A stretch of 47,023 bases of DNA from CAZAMI01 sp964627805 (GCA_964627805.1 CAZVLA010000010.1:1-47023), one strand, 5' to 3'. Shown: positions 1 through 8,270, numbered from the stretch's first letter. Numbers and translations: made by a program. Notes: a model not told the origin generated them from the sequence alone.

Positions 1-95
1 TGGCATCCTGGTAGAGAAGGTACAATAGCTATGTAACCCCCACTCTCATCCTCCAAGATAACAACGTCAAACTCATAAACTCTTTCCTTCTTCAT
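1..95 (-). CDS. HicB-like antitoxin, N-terminal part (cut by window edge)
   Basis: Reading the minus strand from the ATG at 95 gives 31 codons open to the window edge. The protein begins MKKERVYEFDVVILEDESGG and continues YIAIVPSLPGC. The pattern of a first beta strand, a turn with ED-SGGY, and a VPSLPGC motif is the hallmark of the HicB partial RNase-H fold. HicB proteins neutralise HicA RNA-cleaving toxins. A GGAGAGG ribosome site lies just upstream of the ATG. The toxin partner and the rest of the gene lie outside the window, so a solitary HicB-like protein cannot be excluded. Confidence 0.72.
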   Translation of the reverse strand, partial: MKKERVYEFDVVILEDESGGYIAIVPSLPGC

Positions 96-538
96 AATTA
101 ACCTCTCCACAATTAGTTAAGGGTATTCATCGAATATAAACTCTATAATACGATGTTATATCATCAGTGAATTAATAGTTAGTTTTAATTCAATTGCGAA
201 TTCAGCTTTGCTTCCTTATTATATCAGCTATATCACAACAATGTAACCTTTGTTATATCCCTGGAGCCCCCGTTGTCCGTGGTTCAAATCCCCGCTGCCC
301 CACCAAATAAACACACTCTCCTCTATGCATCAATACTCAATACACTTACAGAATCGCCATAATTAAATAAGGTACTTTTAACAATTATTAAGCATATCTT
401 CTCTATATAGAAATAACCCTTAAGTACTTAGAGGAAACAAGGAAGTTTAAGTGCATTATAATGTTAAGTCCAACCGACTTCCTTGGCTTCATTATGTGTC
501 ATATATAGTGCTTAAGTTAGGTAGCTTAATGTGCTAAT
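96..538. other. gene-poor stretch between HicB-like gene and first chromosomal gene
   Basis: No coding frame with a plausible start and length is seen on either strand; the longest are about 15 codons. The stretch is AT-rich and its only recognisable content is the tRNA 3'-half-like sequence at 259-305. Together with the toxin-antitoxin type gene at its left edge this looks like the border of an accessory region. Confidence 0.6.
259..305 (+). pseudogene. tRNA 3'-half-like fragment (possible att remnant or split tRNA half)
   Basis: The sequence carries a T arm (278-294: CGTGG, loop TTCAAAT, CCCCG), a seven-base acceptor strand CTGCCCC (295-301), discriminator A302 and an encoded CCA (303-305). 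GGAGCCCCCG before it resembles the 3' side of an anticodon arm. No matching 5' half (expected GGGGCAG start) is found upstream in the window. The T stem has a T-C mismatch (280 with 292), so it may be decayed. Crenarchaeal integrases leave tRNA 3' halves at element borders, which is the preferred reading. A trans-spliced split-tRNA half is the alternative. Confidence 0.55.
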
Positions 539-877
539 TTACTCTATCCATAGTTCCTTAAATACGTCGAAGAGTAGAAGGGATTTTGATTCTTTAGTGT
601 CGATGCATTTCTTCCACTCTATTATTAGCTTTAAATACTCTCTATCTTTACTTATTTTCTTATCAAGTTCCTCCATTGATTTAAGGTCTTCATACTCTTG
701 AATATCTATGAACCAAGGTTTATCCCCTATGAATACACGGTATATTCTATGGGATTTTCTTTCCTTAAACTCATTCCTATGTTCTTTAATATACTTAAGA
801 ATTCTCTTAATATTCTCTATACACTCGCTCTCCTTACCGTCTTTGGGGATCCACATCTCAACAAGGTATATAGGCAC
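539..877 (-). CDS. small conserved-looking hypothetical protein, 112 aa
   Basis: The product is 112 aa and rich in charged residues, beginning MPIYLVEMWIPKDGKE. It has an alternating strand/helix pattern with a long basic-acidic helix in the middle. The first strand followed by helix and a later FIDIQEYEDL strand recall dimeric alpha+beta barrel (Dabb/ABM-like) proteins, but no signature proves this. There is no signal peptide or membrane segment. It is a monocistronic gene between the gene-poor left border and the superoxide reductase pair. Function unknown. Confidence 0.6.
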   Translation of the reverse strand: MPIYLVEMWIPKDGKESECIENIKRILKYIKEHRNEFKERKSHRIYRVFIGDKPWFIDIQEYEDLKSMEELDKKISKDREYLKLIIEWKKCIDTKESKSLLLFDVFKELWIE

Positions 878-970
878 ATAATCACCTCAAGGTATCTTAA
901 TGATTTTAACTTACTTAAGTATTGAGTGATTTAATGTTTAGTTAGTACGTCCGATCTATTGTGGCTGGCG

Positions 971-1243
971 TTATTTCATTATTTTGAATTTACTTATGTA
1001 TTTACCGTAGCTTACTTCTTCAAAGCTTATTAGTTCGCACTTAAGGTTTAGGTCTTCTAGTACGTACTTGAGGTCTTCTATCCAGTCTCTAATACCGCAT
1101 GTTTCGCAGAAGCTACCTGTGAACTCTACCTCAAATGTACCCTCCACTTCATTGATTCTTAGTAGTTTAGCCTTAGCTTCTGGTGAGTGTGTTTTGTTGT
1201 ATACCTCAACACCCTTAGTAATTAACTTAGTTAATTCACTCAA
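971..1243 (-). CDS. hypothetical protein paired with superoxide reductase, 90 aa
   Basis: This 90-aa protein has a central FCETCGIRDW motif (one CX2C pair) followed by an amphipathic helix and a C-terminal basic strand. Its reading frame starts at TTG 1243, overlapping the end of the superoxide reductase gene by 8 bases, so the two are almost certainly translated from one mRNA. A GGGAGG-type ribosome site lies upstream. The single CX2C could bind metal in a dimer or be redox active. The linkage suggests an oxidative stress role, but this is inference only. Confidence 0.65.
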   Translation of the reverse strand: MSELTKLITKGVEVYNKTHSPEAKAKLLRINEVEGTFEVEFTGSFCETCGIRDWIEDLKYVLEDLNLKCELISFEEVSYGKYISKFKIMK

Positions 1244-1610
1244 CTACCCTAACCTCCCTCCTACTCTCCCAAATACCGTGTAGTGTACAGTAGCTTAATA
1301 CATGAATTACTGAGTTCTTACGTAGCTTAATACTTAACTCAATACTAGGCTCTACATACCCAGGAGTGAAGCTCACGGTAGCTACTAACACGGGGTTAAA
1401 CCCCCTACCCTCCTCACTAATGAAGACATCAACCCTACTTATGAAGTGCTCAGGAGTGCTTGGGTGGGGACCTACCTTAACCCTAATCCTAAAGAACTCA
1501 CCAGCCTTAACCTCCTTAGGTACTTCAATAATGGGTAAGTGATACCTAGACTTACCTACAGACGAACTACTTAAACTACCCTCAGACTGGATTAACCCCT
1601 TAATACTCAA
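1236..1610 (-). CDS. sor: superoxide reductase (neelaredoxin type)
   Basis: This enzyme reduces superoxide to hydrogen peroxide at a non-haem Fe(His)4(Cys) centre in the cytoplasm. All five ligands are visible: H24, H49 and H55 (PHPSTPEH), C108 and H111 (YCTLHGIWE). Their spacing (25, 6 and 3 residues) equals that of Pyrococcus furiosus SOR. There is no desulforedoxin domain, so it is class II. The residues before H24 are R22-Y23, so the usual Glu and Lys of the EKH motif are missing. About 15 extra N-terminal residues are rich in Ser. The chosen start is TTG 1610; a TATA-like TTATAGATAAT lies about 30-40 bases upstream. It is the first gene of a two-gene unit with the 90-aa protein. Confidence 0.88.
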   Translation of the reverse strand: MSIKGLIQSEGSLSSSSVGKSRYHLPIIEVPKEVKAGEFFRIRVKVGPHPSTPEHFISRVDVFISEEGRGFNPVLVATVSFTPGYVEPSIELSIKLRKNSVIHVLSYCTLHGIWESRREVRVVE

Positions 1611-1790
1611 TACGTAACCCCCTAAACTCTAATCAACAAGGATATTATCTATAACGCATCTCTAACTAGTGATTCAGTAGTTAATCATTAACTACAAAAC
1701 AGCTTAAGGAACTCTAAAGGACATTACTTAAGAAGATCCCATGAAGTATAGTTAAATCAGTGTAAAAGTCTAAGTAATGAGGCATTAATG

Positions 1791-1878
1791 TGGCGCCGGG
1801 GGCGGGATTTGAACCCGCGCGGGGGCACACCCCACCGGCTTAGCAGGCCGGCGCCCTACCAGGCTAGGCGACCCCGGC
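1791..1878 (-). tRNA. tRNA-Ser(GCT)
   Basis: On the minus strand the sequence folds as a complete class II tRNA: acceptor GCCGGGG pairs with CCCCGGC, the anticodon loop is CTGCTAA (anticodon GCT, reading AGC/AGT codons), and the long GC-rich variable arm typical of tRNA-Ser is present. The T loop is TTCAAAT, the discriminator is G, and CCA is encoded (1793-1791). No intron is seen. Confidence 0.96.
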
Positions 1879-1914
1879 TCCGTTATTGTTTGATTTGATT
1901 GAGGGTAATAAGTG

Positions 1915-2157
1915 TTAAGTGAATCCCTTAGTTAGTGGTTCTTTAATAGTTATTTCTAGTCCCTCATTAAGTAGCTCCACCTTCAATGCTTTGTTAGGGC
2001 AGAGTACTTCGCATCCTCTACAGTATATACATCTCTCTTGGTGAATCACTAATTCGTTATTAATTATTTCGAAGGTATTCGTTGGGCAGTACTTAACACA
2101 CTCACCGCATAAGTTACACTTACTCGTTACCTTTATTACTACCTTAAAATTACTCAC
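1915..2157 (-). CDS. 2[4Fe-4S] ferredoxin-like protein, 80 aa
   Basis: Two complete CX2CX2CX3CP motifs (CNLCGECVKYCP and CIYCRGCEVLCP) are separated by a short beta hairpin, the classic bacterial-type 2[4Fe-4S] fold. An N-terminal strand and a 20-residue C-terminal tail flank it. It is expected to carry electrons in the cytoplasm. Its start overlaps the stop of the upstream KaiC-like ATPase gene by four bases (ATGA), implying translational coupling and a shared function. No redox partner enzyme is adjacent. Confidence 0.9.
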   Translation of the reverse strand: MSNFKVVIKVTSKCNLCGECVKYCPTNTFEIINNELVIHQERCIYCRGCEVLCPNKALKVELLNEGLEITIKEPLTKGFT

Positions 2158-2966
2158 TTAAGGCCTCCCTCCCCCTCCTTAGTAGCTAGTATTGCTTGCT
2201 TTAGTTTAGACCTAATTAGTGCTGATAACTTACTTGGGTCAACACCCTTAATACCTTCTGAAGATACTACGTAAGGTATCCATAACGGATTAGTAGGTGC
2301 TCCCCTCATCTTCTTAACCATTAACTGCTTAAGCGGAATCCCTATACCCTGTAGCTCAGGTTCTATCCTAGTAACTATTATGCCGTCAACTAAGTACTCT
2401 AAGTGAGCAGCTAATTCACGTAGCGTACTCGTTGATGTATGTAGCGTTATTAACGCTATGACCCCCCTACCCTTAGATACGGTAGCCCTTAACGTCCTCA
2501 CGAAATCGAGTATCTGGGTTAAGTCAAATCTAAACATTAACTCATTTAATGAATCAATTATTAAGACACCCTCATTCTCTATTCCGTACTTCTCAAGTAC
2601 CTCATTAACTACATACAGCACCCTACTTAGATCCTCCATACTAACCTCCCTAACAACACCAGGTAATGAGCCCCACCTCCTAAGACCCTTAAGTCTGAAT
2701 GAGAAGCCATCAATAATTAACAACTTACCACTACCTACGTACCTCTCATGTCTCCACCCAAAACTATCGAACATCTCAAGTACTGCCTTAGGTGAGTCAT
2801 CGAGGGTTAAGTATATGACGCGCTCACCCCTCTCCATGAAGTTACGTGCTATGTGAGTAGTTATTACGGACTTACCAGTACCTCCAGGACCTGCGAGAAC
2901 TATAGTTGATGACCTAGGGACACCCTCAGGAAGCCCTAGATCAAGCGGGTCAATACCGAACTTCAC
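2154..2966 (-). CDS. KaiC/RadB-like RecA-fold ATPase, single domain
   Basis: The 270-aa protein has one RecA/KaiC core. Walker A is GPGGTGKS (residues 26-33), and a Walker B strand VLIIDSLNEL occurs near residue 140. The opening pattern FGIDPLDLGLPEGVP matches KaiC-like family proteins, which begin with a substrate-loading segment before Walker A. There are no Rad51 DNA-binding HhH domains, so a recombinase role is unlikely. Archaeal single-domain KaiC homologues are mostly uncharacterised; signalling and motility regulation have been proposed for some. It is co-transcribed with the overlapping ferredoxin gene and divergent from the FAD oxidoreductase. Confidence 0.85.
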   Translation of the reverse strand: MKFGIDPLDLGLPEGVPRSSTIVLAGPGGTGKSVITTHIARNFMERGERVIYLTLDDSPKAVLEMFDSFGWRHERYVGSGKLLIIDGFSFRLKGLRRWGSLPGVVREVSMEDLSRVLYVVNEVLEKYGIENEGVLIIDSLNELMFRFDLTQILDFVRTLRATVSKGRGVIALITLHTSTSTLRELAAHLEYLVDGIIVTRIEPELQGIGIPLKQLMVKKMRGAPTNPLWIPYVVSSEGIKGVDPSKLSALIRSKLKQAILATKEGEGGLK

Positions 2967-3018
2967 CCTAAGCGTAGTACCACCAAGTAAAGTATTATTA
3001 AGTAAGGTAATAACTTAA

Positions 3019-4389
3019 GTGATTAGGATGTGCGGGACACATCATAAGGTATGTGTAGTAGGTGGTGGTTTAGCTGGCCTAGCTACTACTTACTACCTAA
3101 TTAAGGAGGGGGTCAAGGACGTAGTAATTATTGAGAAGCTAGACAGGCCTGCAGGCCTACTTAGGAGTGAAGTGATTAGGGGCTTTACATTTGATGTTGG
3201 TGGCTCACACATAATATTCTCTAAAGACCCTAACGCACTCAATGAAGTACTAGCTATGCTTGAGGGTAATTACTTAAGACATAGGAGAATGAGTAGAATA
3301 CTAGTAGGTGATAGGTTAATCAAGTACCCCTTCGAGAACGGACTTAAGGACCTACCACCGAGGCTTAGGTACGAGTGCTTAAGAGACCTCATCAATACCT
3401 ACATTAAGAGAGTCAAGGGTGAGTTAAGGGAACCTACTAACTTCCTTGAGTGGCTCTACTACGTCTTCGGGAACTCCATAGTTAATACTTACTTAAGACC
3501 CTATAATGAGAAGTTGTGGAAGGTCGACCTTAGGGAATTAACTCTTGAGTGGGTAGGGGGTAGAGTACCTAACCCACCAATAGAGGATATCATAAAGTCT
3601 GCCGTAGGTATCGATACTGAAGGCTATAAACATCAATTAATATTTTATTACCCATTAAGAGGGGGTATTGAAGCACTCATTAAGTCATTACTTAATGAGG
3701 TCGTTAGAGCAGGTACTGAAGTAGTGACTAACTCTAAGGTTGAGTGTATTGAGAGGTGTGGTAATTACTTAAGGGTCTTAGCAGGTAATTTTGAAGTAAT
3801 GTGTAATTACGTAGTCTATACAGCACCCCTAAATGCATTAGGTAATTTAGTTAAGGACATGTTAAGTAATGAATACAGGGAGTTAGTTAGTAGGTTAAGG
3901 GCAGTACCTCTAGCAGTTATTTCCTTAGGTATTAAGGGCGATGCACCACCCTACCACTGGGTGTACATACCCCAGAAGGACATAATATTCCATAGGGTAG
4001 CCTTCATAAGTAATTACTCACCGGTAAATGCTCCGAGAGGTACTTACTCAGTAATAGCTGAGGTAAGTTTTAAGTCCGTTAGTGAGTTACGTAGCTACAG
4101 TAACTACAGATTAGTTAGGGAGGTTATTGAGGGACTTGAATACGTAGGATTCCTTAGGAGTGAATCAGACGTATTAGTAAGTAATGTCACTAAGTGGGAT
4201 AGGGCCTACGTCATATACGATAGCGTGAGGTCTAGGGTAGTACGTGAGGTAATTAGGGAGTGCTTAAGGCACGGTATAGTACCTCACGGCAGGTTCGGTT
4301 CTTGGGAATACCTAAATATGGATGCAGTAATTAGTAAATCTAAGGAATTGGCTCATAAGTTAATTAAGGATTCATTAATGAGTAGTTAA
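3019..4389 (+). CDS. FAD-dependent amine oxidase/UDP-galactopyranose mutase-like oxidoreductase
   Basis: The 456-aa protein opens with a dinucleotide-binding Rossmann motif VVGGGLAGLATTYYL, then an acidic strand end (VVIIEKLDRPAGLL) and a GGSHIIF segment typical of the protoporphyrinogen oxidase/UGM/amine oxidase superfamily. A second FAD-contact region (YPLRGGIEALIKSL) and a C-terminal helix follow. Proteins of this type in archaea often sit in surface polysaccharide or lipid pathways; the substrate is not evident. The start may be GTG 3019 or ATG 3028. The upstream KaiC-like gene is divergent, with only about 50 bases between them. Confidence 0.82.
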   Translation: MIRMCGTHHKVCVVGGGLAGLATTYYLIKEGVKDVVIIEKLDRPAGLLRSEVIRGFTFDVGGSHIIFSKDPNALNEVLAMLEGNYLRHRRMSRILVGDRLIKYPFENGLKDLPPRLRYECLRDLINTYIKRVKGELREPTNFLEWLYYVFGNSIVNTYLRPYNEKLWKVDLRELTLEWVGGRVPNPPIEDIIKSAVGIDTEGYKHQLIFYYPLRGGIEALIKSLLNEVVRAGTEVVTNSKVECIERCGNYLRVLAGNFEVMCNYVVYTAPLNALGNLVKDMLSNEYRELVSRLRAVPLAVISLGIKGDAPPYHWVYIPQKDIIFHRVAFISNYSPVNAPRGTYSVIAEVSFKSVSELRSYSNYRLVREVIEGLEYVGFLRSESDVLVSNVTKWDRAYVIYDSVRSRVVREVIRECLRHGIVPHGRFGSWEYLNMDAVISKSKELAHKLIKDSLMSS

Positions 4390-4436
4390 TCTAACGTTAT
4401 ATCTTCTCTAAGCAATTATTATTGGGATGGAATACT

Positions 4437-6917
4437 TTGAAGCTTAGGTTTTACCTACTAGACATAAGCTACGAAGTTCAGGGAGGTAAGCCAGTAATAG
4501 TTATATGGGGTATTGATGAGAGTGGTGAAAGGATATTAATTAAGGACGACACCTTCAGACCCTACTTCTACGTACTCCCTGAGGATGGTGCTGACTTAAA
4601 CTACATAGCATCACGTATTAGGGCTTTAAGTAAGGGTAAGTCACCCATAATAGGTGTTGACATAGTTGATAGGAAGTACTTTGGTAAGCCTGTAAAGGCC
4701 ATTAAGGTAACGACGGTAATACCTGAGTATGTTAGGGAGTATAGGGAGGAGGTTAAGGGGATAAGGGGTGTTAAGGAGGTTCTTGAAGCTGATATCAGGT
4801 TCGCTATGAGGTACTTAATAGATAAGGACATAACTCCCTGCGCATGGTATGAGGTTGAGGTTGAGGGTCCATTTACTGAGGGTAAGTATAGGGTAAGTAA
4901 GGTGTTTAGAGTTGTTGAGAGTAAGTACCGTAGGTTAAGTAAGGAATTACCTCCGAGACTTAAGGTGCTTGCCTTTGACATTGAGGTGTATAACCCTCGA
5001 GGAGCTCCTAGACCCGACCGTGACCCAGTAATAATTATCTCACTAATGAATTCCGAGGGTGAGGTTAAGCAGTTAGTAGCGAGGGATGGTGAGGGTAAGA
5101 TTGATGATGAGTTGATAAGTGACTTCATAAAGTACGTTAGGGAGTACGATCCAGACATAATAGTTGGTTACAATAGCAACGGTTTTGACTGGCCCTACCT
5201 AATGGATAGGTCTAAAGTATTAGGTATTAAGTTGGATGTTGGTAGGGTTAGGGGAGGTACCCCTAGGACATCAGCTTACGGACACATATCCGTACCTGGT
5301 AGGTTGAATGTTGATCTCTACAACTTTGCTGAGGAGATTCCAGAGGTTAAGATTAAGTCTTTAGAGGAGGTTGCTGAGTACCTAGGCGTTATGAAGCGTA
5401 GTGAGAGGGTATTGATTCCTTGGTACGAGATATACAGGTACTGGGACGATAGGGAGAAGAGGGAGTTACTGCTTAAGTACGCTAGAGACGACGTAGTAGC
5501 TACTGCTGGATTAGCTGATAAGTTCCTCCCATTCGCTATGCAATTATCTAACCTAACTGGATTACCCCTAGATCAGGTAGGTGCTGCGTCAGTCGGTTTT
5601 AGGCTTGAATGGTACTTAATGAGGGCTGCTTATAAGTATGGCGAGTTAATACCTAATAGAGTCGAGCGTAAGTACGAGCCTTATAAGGGGGCTATAGTTC
5701 TTGAGCCTAAGAGGGGTGTCCATGAGAACATAGCCGTCCTTGACTTCAGCTCAATGTACCCTAACCTAATGATTAAGTATAACATAGGTCCCGACACCTA
5801 CGTTGAGGGTGAGTGCAGTGAGGATGAGTGCTACACAATACCTGACCTAGGCTATAAGTTCAGGAAGCACCCACCAGGCTTCTATAAGATGGTGCTAGAG
5901 ACCCTACTTAAGCTTAGGAAGGCGGTTAAGGAGCAAATGAAGAAATACCCCGAGAACTCACCCGAGTATAGAGTACTTAATGAGAGGCAGAAAGCACTTA
6001 AGGTACTAGCTAATGCGTCCTACGGATACATGGGTTGGGTAGGGGCTAGGTGGTACTTTAGGAAGGGTGCTGAAGCAGTTACTGCCTTAGGTCGAGCTAC
6101 TATTAAGAGAGCTATTGAGATAGCTAAGTCGTTAGGTCTTGACGTAATATACGGTGATACAGACTCACTCTTCGTTACCTACGATGAGGAGAGGGTCCGT
6201 AAGTTCATTGAGAGAGTTCAGGAGGAGTTAGGTCTTGAGATTAAGATCGATAAGATCTATAAGAGGGTCTTCTTTACTGAGGCTAAGAAGAGGTACATAG
6301 GGCTAACACCTAACGGCACTATAGATATAGTAGGTTTCGAGGCCGTTAGGGGTGATTGGGCTGAGATAGCTAAGGAGGTTCAGGAGAGAGTTGCTAAGAT
6401 AGTACTTATGGAGGGCAGTACGGATAAAGCCGTTGAGTATGTTAGGGAGGTGATTAAGGAGTTAAGGGATGGTAAGATACCTATTGAGAAGTTAATTATA
6501 TGGAAGTCCATTACTAAGAAATTAAGTGAGTACTCAGTAGATGCTCCGCACGTGGTAGCTGCTAAGAGATTGATAGAGGCGGGTGGTAGGGTTGAAGTCG
6601 GTGATAAGGTTGGTTACGTAATCGTTAAGGGTACTGGCAAGATATCTAGTAGGGCCTACCCGTACTTCATGATTAAGGACCCGAAGGAGGTCGATGCTGA
6701 TTACTACGTAGAGCACCAGATAGTACCTGCTGCATTAAGGATACTTAGCTACTTCGGAGTGACCGAGAAGCAATTAATTGGTGTGGGTAAGGCTACTAAG
6801 ACAATACTTGATTTCCTTAGTGGTGGATCCAGGGCAAGTCAGGTAAGTAAACGTAGTACTAGTAGGAAGCCCTTACGTAGCGGTAGGAGTAAGTGGAAGA
6901 AGGGTAAGTTATTTTAG
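4437..6917 (+). CDS. polB: family-B DNA polymerase (PolB3-like)
   Basis: The replicative/repair polymerase carries 3'-5' exonuclease and polymerase domains. Exo I is DIEVY (about residue 180), Exo II is NGFDWPYL and Exo III is YARDD. Polymerase motif A is DFSSMYPNL (about 434), motif B is LANASYGYMGW and motif C is YGDTDSLF (about 571). All catalytic acids are present. About 826 aa is normal length. Motif A resembles crenarchaeal PolB3 rather than PolB1, but the subtype is inferred. The chosen start is TTG 4437, with GGGATGG six bases upstream; the TATA-like GTTATATCTT near 4394-4403 puts transcription start after the alternative TTG 4422. The basic C-terminal tail may bind DNA. It converges on dnaG with three bases between. 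Confidence 0.95.
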   Translation: MKLRFYLLDISYEVQGGKPVIVIWGIDESGERILIKDDTFRPYFYVLPEDGADLNYIASRIRALSKGKSPIIGVDIVDRKYFGKPVKAIKVTTVIPEYVREYREEVKGIRGVKEVLEADIRFAMRYLIDKDITPCAWYEVEVEGPFTEGKYRVSKVFRVVESKYRRLSKELPPRLKVLAFDIEVYNPRGAPRPDRDPVIIISLMNSEGEVKQLVARDGEGKIDDELISDFIKYVREYDPDIIVGYNSNGFDWPYLMDRSKVLGIKLDVGRVRGGTPRTSAYGHISVPGRLNVDLYNFAEEIPEVKIKSLEEVAEYLGVMKRSERVLIPWYEIYRYWDDREKRELLLKYARDDVVATAGLADKFLPFAMQLSNLTGLPLDQVGAASVGFRLEWYLMRAAYKYGELIPNRVERKYEPYKGAIVLEPKRGVHENIAVLDFSSMYPNLMIKYNIGPDTYVEGECSEDECYTIPDLGYKFRKHPPGFYKMVLETLLKLRKAVKEQMKKYPENSPEYRVLNERQKALKVLANASYGYMGWVGARWYFRKGAEAVTALGRATIKRAIEIAKSLGLDVIYGDTDSLFVTYDEERVRKFIERVQEELGLEIKIDKIYKRVFFTEAKKRYIGLTPNGTIDIVGFEAVRGDWAEIAKEVQERVAKIVLMEGSTDKAVEYVREVIKELRDGKIPIEKLIIWKSITKKLSEYSVDAPHVVAAKRLIEAGGRVEVGDKVGYVIVKGTGKISSRAYPYFMIKDPKEVDADYYVEHQIVPAALRILSYFGVTEKQLIGVGKATKTILDFLSGGSRASQVSKRSTSRKPLRSGRSKWKKGKLF

Positions 6918-6920
6918 TGA

Positions 6921-8102
6921 TTAATGAAGTATGTCATCGAACGTAAGTACGGTTAGGTCTGTAGGCATTTTGGATATAACTCCCACCCTAGCACCTACAA
7001 TTAACTTAATACCCTTTACTGAAGCTGCATCAACTACCCGCTGAGTGACTATACCGTCCATAATTACTGCATAGATCTTTTTATCAGTATTTACTATGTA
7101 ATCCACTAAATCCCTAACAGGTACTTTATCGATCATCTTCCACGACTCATCGTAGAGTACCGCCTCTAGAGTTCCTCTTAGGTCCTTTATACTATCGACA
7201 ACGTTCTGAGGTACTTGAATAGCACCTACAGCTTCAGTAACCTCAACCTCAGGTGCGGTTGATGCCTTAGCCTCGGTTTGCTGTGCTTGTAGTTGCTGTA
7301 GGTACTGCTTAGCAGGTACTGCATTCTTTAATGCCTTGATTATCTCCTTATTGGTTAATTCCTCAACCTCCCTACCCGGTGGTGCTCTAGCTACGTAGTC
7401 TACCTTAGCTACCCTAAGTAACTCACGTAGTATCATATCACCGGCCCTATCACCGTCTAGGAAGGCTATTACGTTCTTCTTACCCTTACTTAGCTTCACT
7501 ATACTGTTAGGTATCTTACCCTTAGCACCCTCAATAGCTATTGCGTTCTTATACCCGTACCTTAGTAAGTTAAGTACGTCAGCCCTACCCTCAACTATTA
7601 TTAGCGTATCGGACTTCTCAACTTCAGGTCCTGCAGGTAGTCTCTCAGGTCCGTAGTACCTTAGCTCAGCTATCCTTACTGATTCCTCGATCTCGTTAAT
7701 TATCTCCTTAACATCTACTGTCCTCTCTCTCAACCACTGCTTAAGTATCTCCTTAGCTCTCTCCTTAATCTTCTTTATCTTCTCATACCTAACATCTATT
7801 ATCTCCTTAACCCTAATCTTAGCATTGAAGGGACCTACCTTATCCACGAATTCAATCATAGCAGCTACTAGTGCTGTCTCAGCCTTATCTAGGTTTGAAG
7901 GTATTAGTACCTCACCTACGGTCTTACCTCCTTGGTGCTTAATATCAACTATAATCCTACCTATCCTACCCTTATCCTGAAGATCTCTTAAATCAAAATC
8001 TGGGCTGAATAACCCTTCTGTCTGTCCAAAAATAGCTCCTATTATATCTGACTTCTCAACACTACCATCGACCTCAATCCTGGCCCTTATTAGGTACTTC
8101 AT
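6921..8102 (-). CDS. dnaG: archaeal DnaG-like primase/exosome subunit
   Basis: The protein has the archaeal DnaG layout: an N-terminal domain (IEVDGSVEKSDIIGAIFGQ), a central TOPRIM with IVEGRADVLNLL (catalytic Glu) and AFLDGDRAGD (metal-binding Asp pair), and a C-terminal domain preceded by an Ala/Gln/Thr-rich linker. There is no bacterial zinc-finger domain. In Sulfolobus this protein both primes DNA and acts as an RNA exosome subunit. ATG 8102 is preferred over GTG 8111 and ATG 8108 because GGTG is six bases upstream. It converges on polB, a neighbour arrangement that may be only positional. Confidence 0.94.
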   Translation of the reverse strand: MKYLIRARIEVDGSVEKSDIIGAIFGQTEGLFSPDFDLRDLQDKGRIGRIIVDIKHQGGKTVGEVLIPSNLDKAETALVAAMIEFVDKVGPFNAKIRVKEIIDVRYEKIKKIKERAKEILKQWLRERTVDVKEIINEIEESVRIAELRYYGPERLPAGPEVEKSDTLIIVEGRADVLNLLRYGYKNAIAIEGAKGKIPNSIVKLSKGKKNVIAFLDGDRAGDMILRELLRVAKVDYVARAPPGREVEELTNKEIIKALKNAVPAKQYLQQLQAQQTEAKASTAPEVEVTEAVGAIQVPQNVVDSIKDLRGTLEAVLYDESWKMIDKVPVRDLVDYIVNTDKKIYAVIMDGIVTQRVVDAASVKGIKLIVGARVGVISKMPTDLTVLTFDDILH

Positions 8103-8270
8103 ACTCATCACCTACTACCATCAATAGCTACTACCTAAATCACCACGCTCCTTAATTCAGCTTTATTCAAGTCTTAGTAACTATAGGAGTAAATAAGTTG
8201 ATGAGTTAAGTTAATGCAGTAAATAATTTAAAACTAACGTTACGTACCACGCACCGTAACTGCCTATGCA

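Noticed and set aside
259..305. Intact tRNA gene with a long intron
   Set aside because: No 5' acceptor strand or D arm matching the 3' half occurs in the upstream 258 bases.
4601..5158. Minus-strand 185-aa frame inside polB
   Set aside because: Shadow of the polymerase exonuclease domain; Ser/Leu-rich with no motif.
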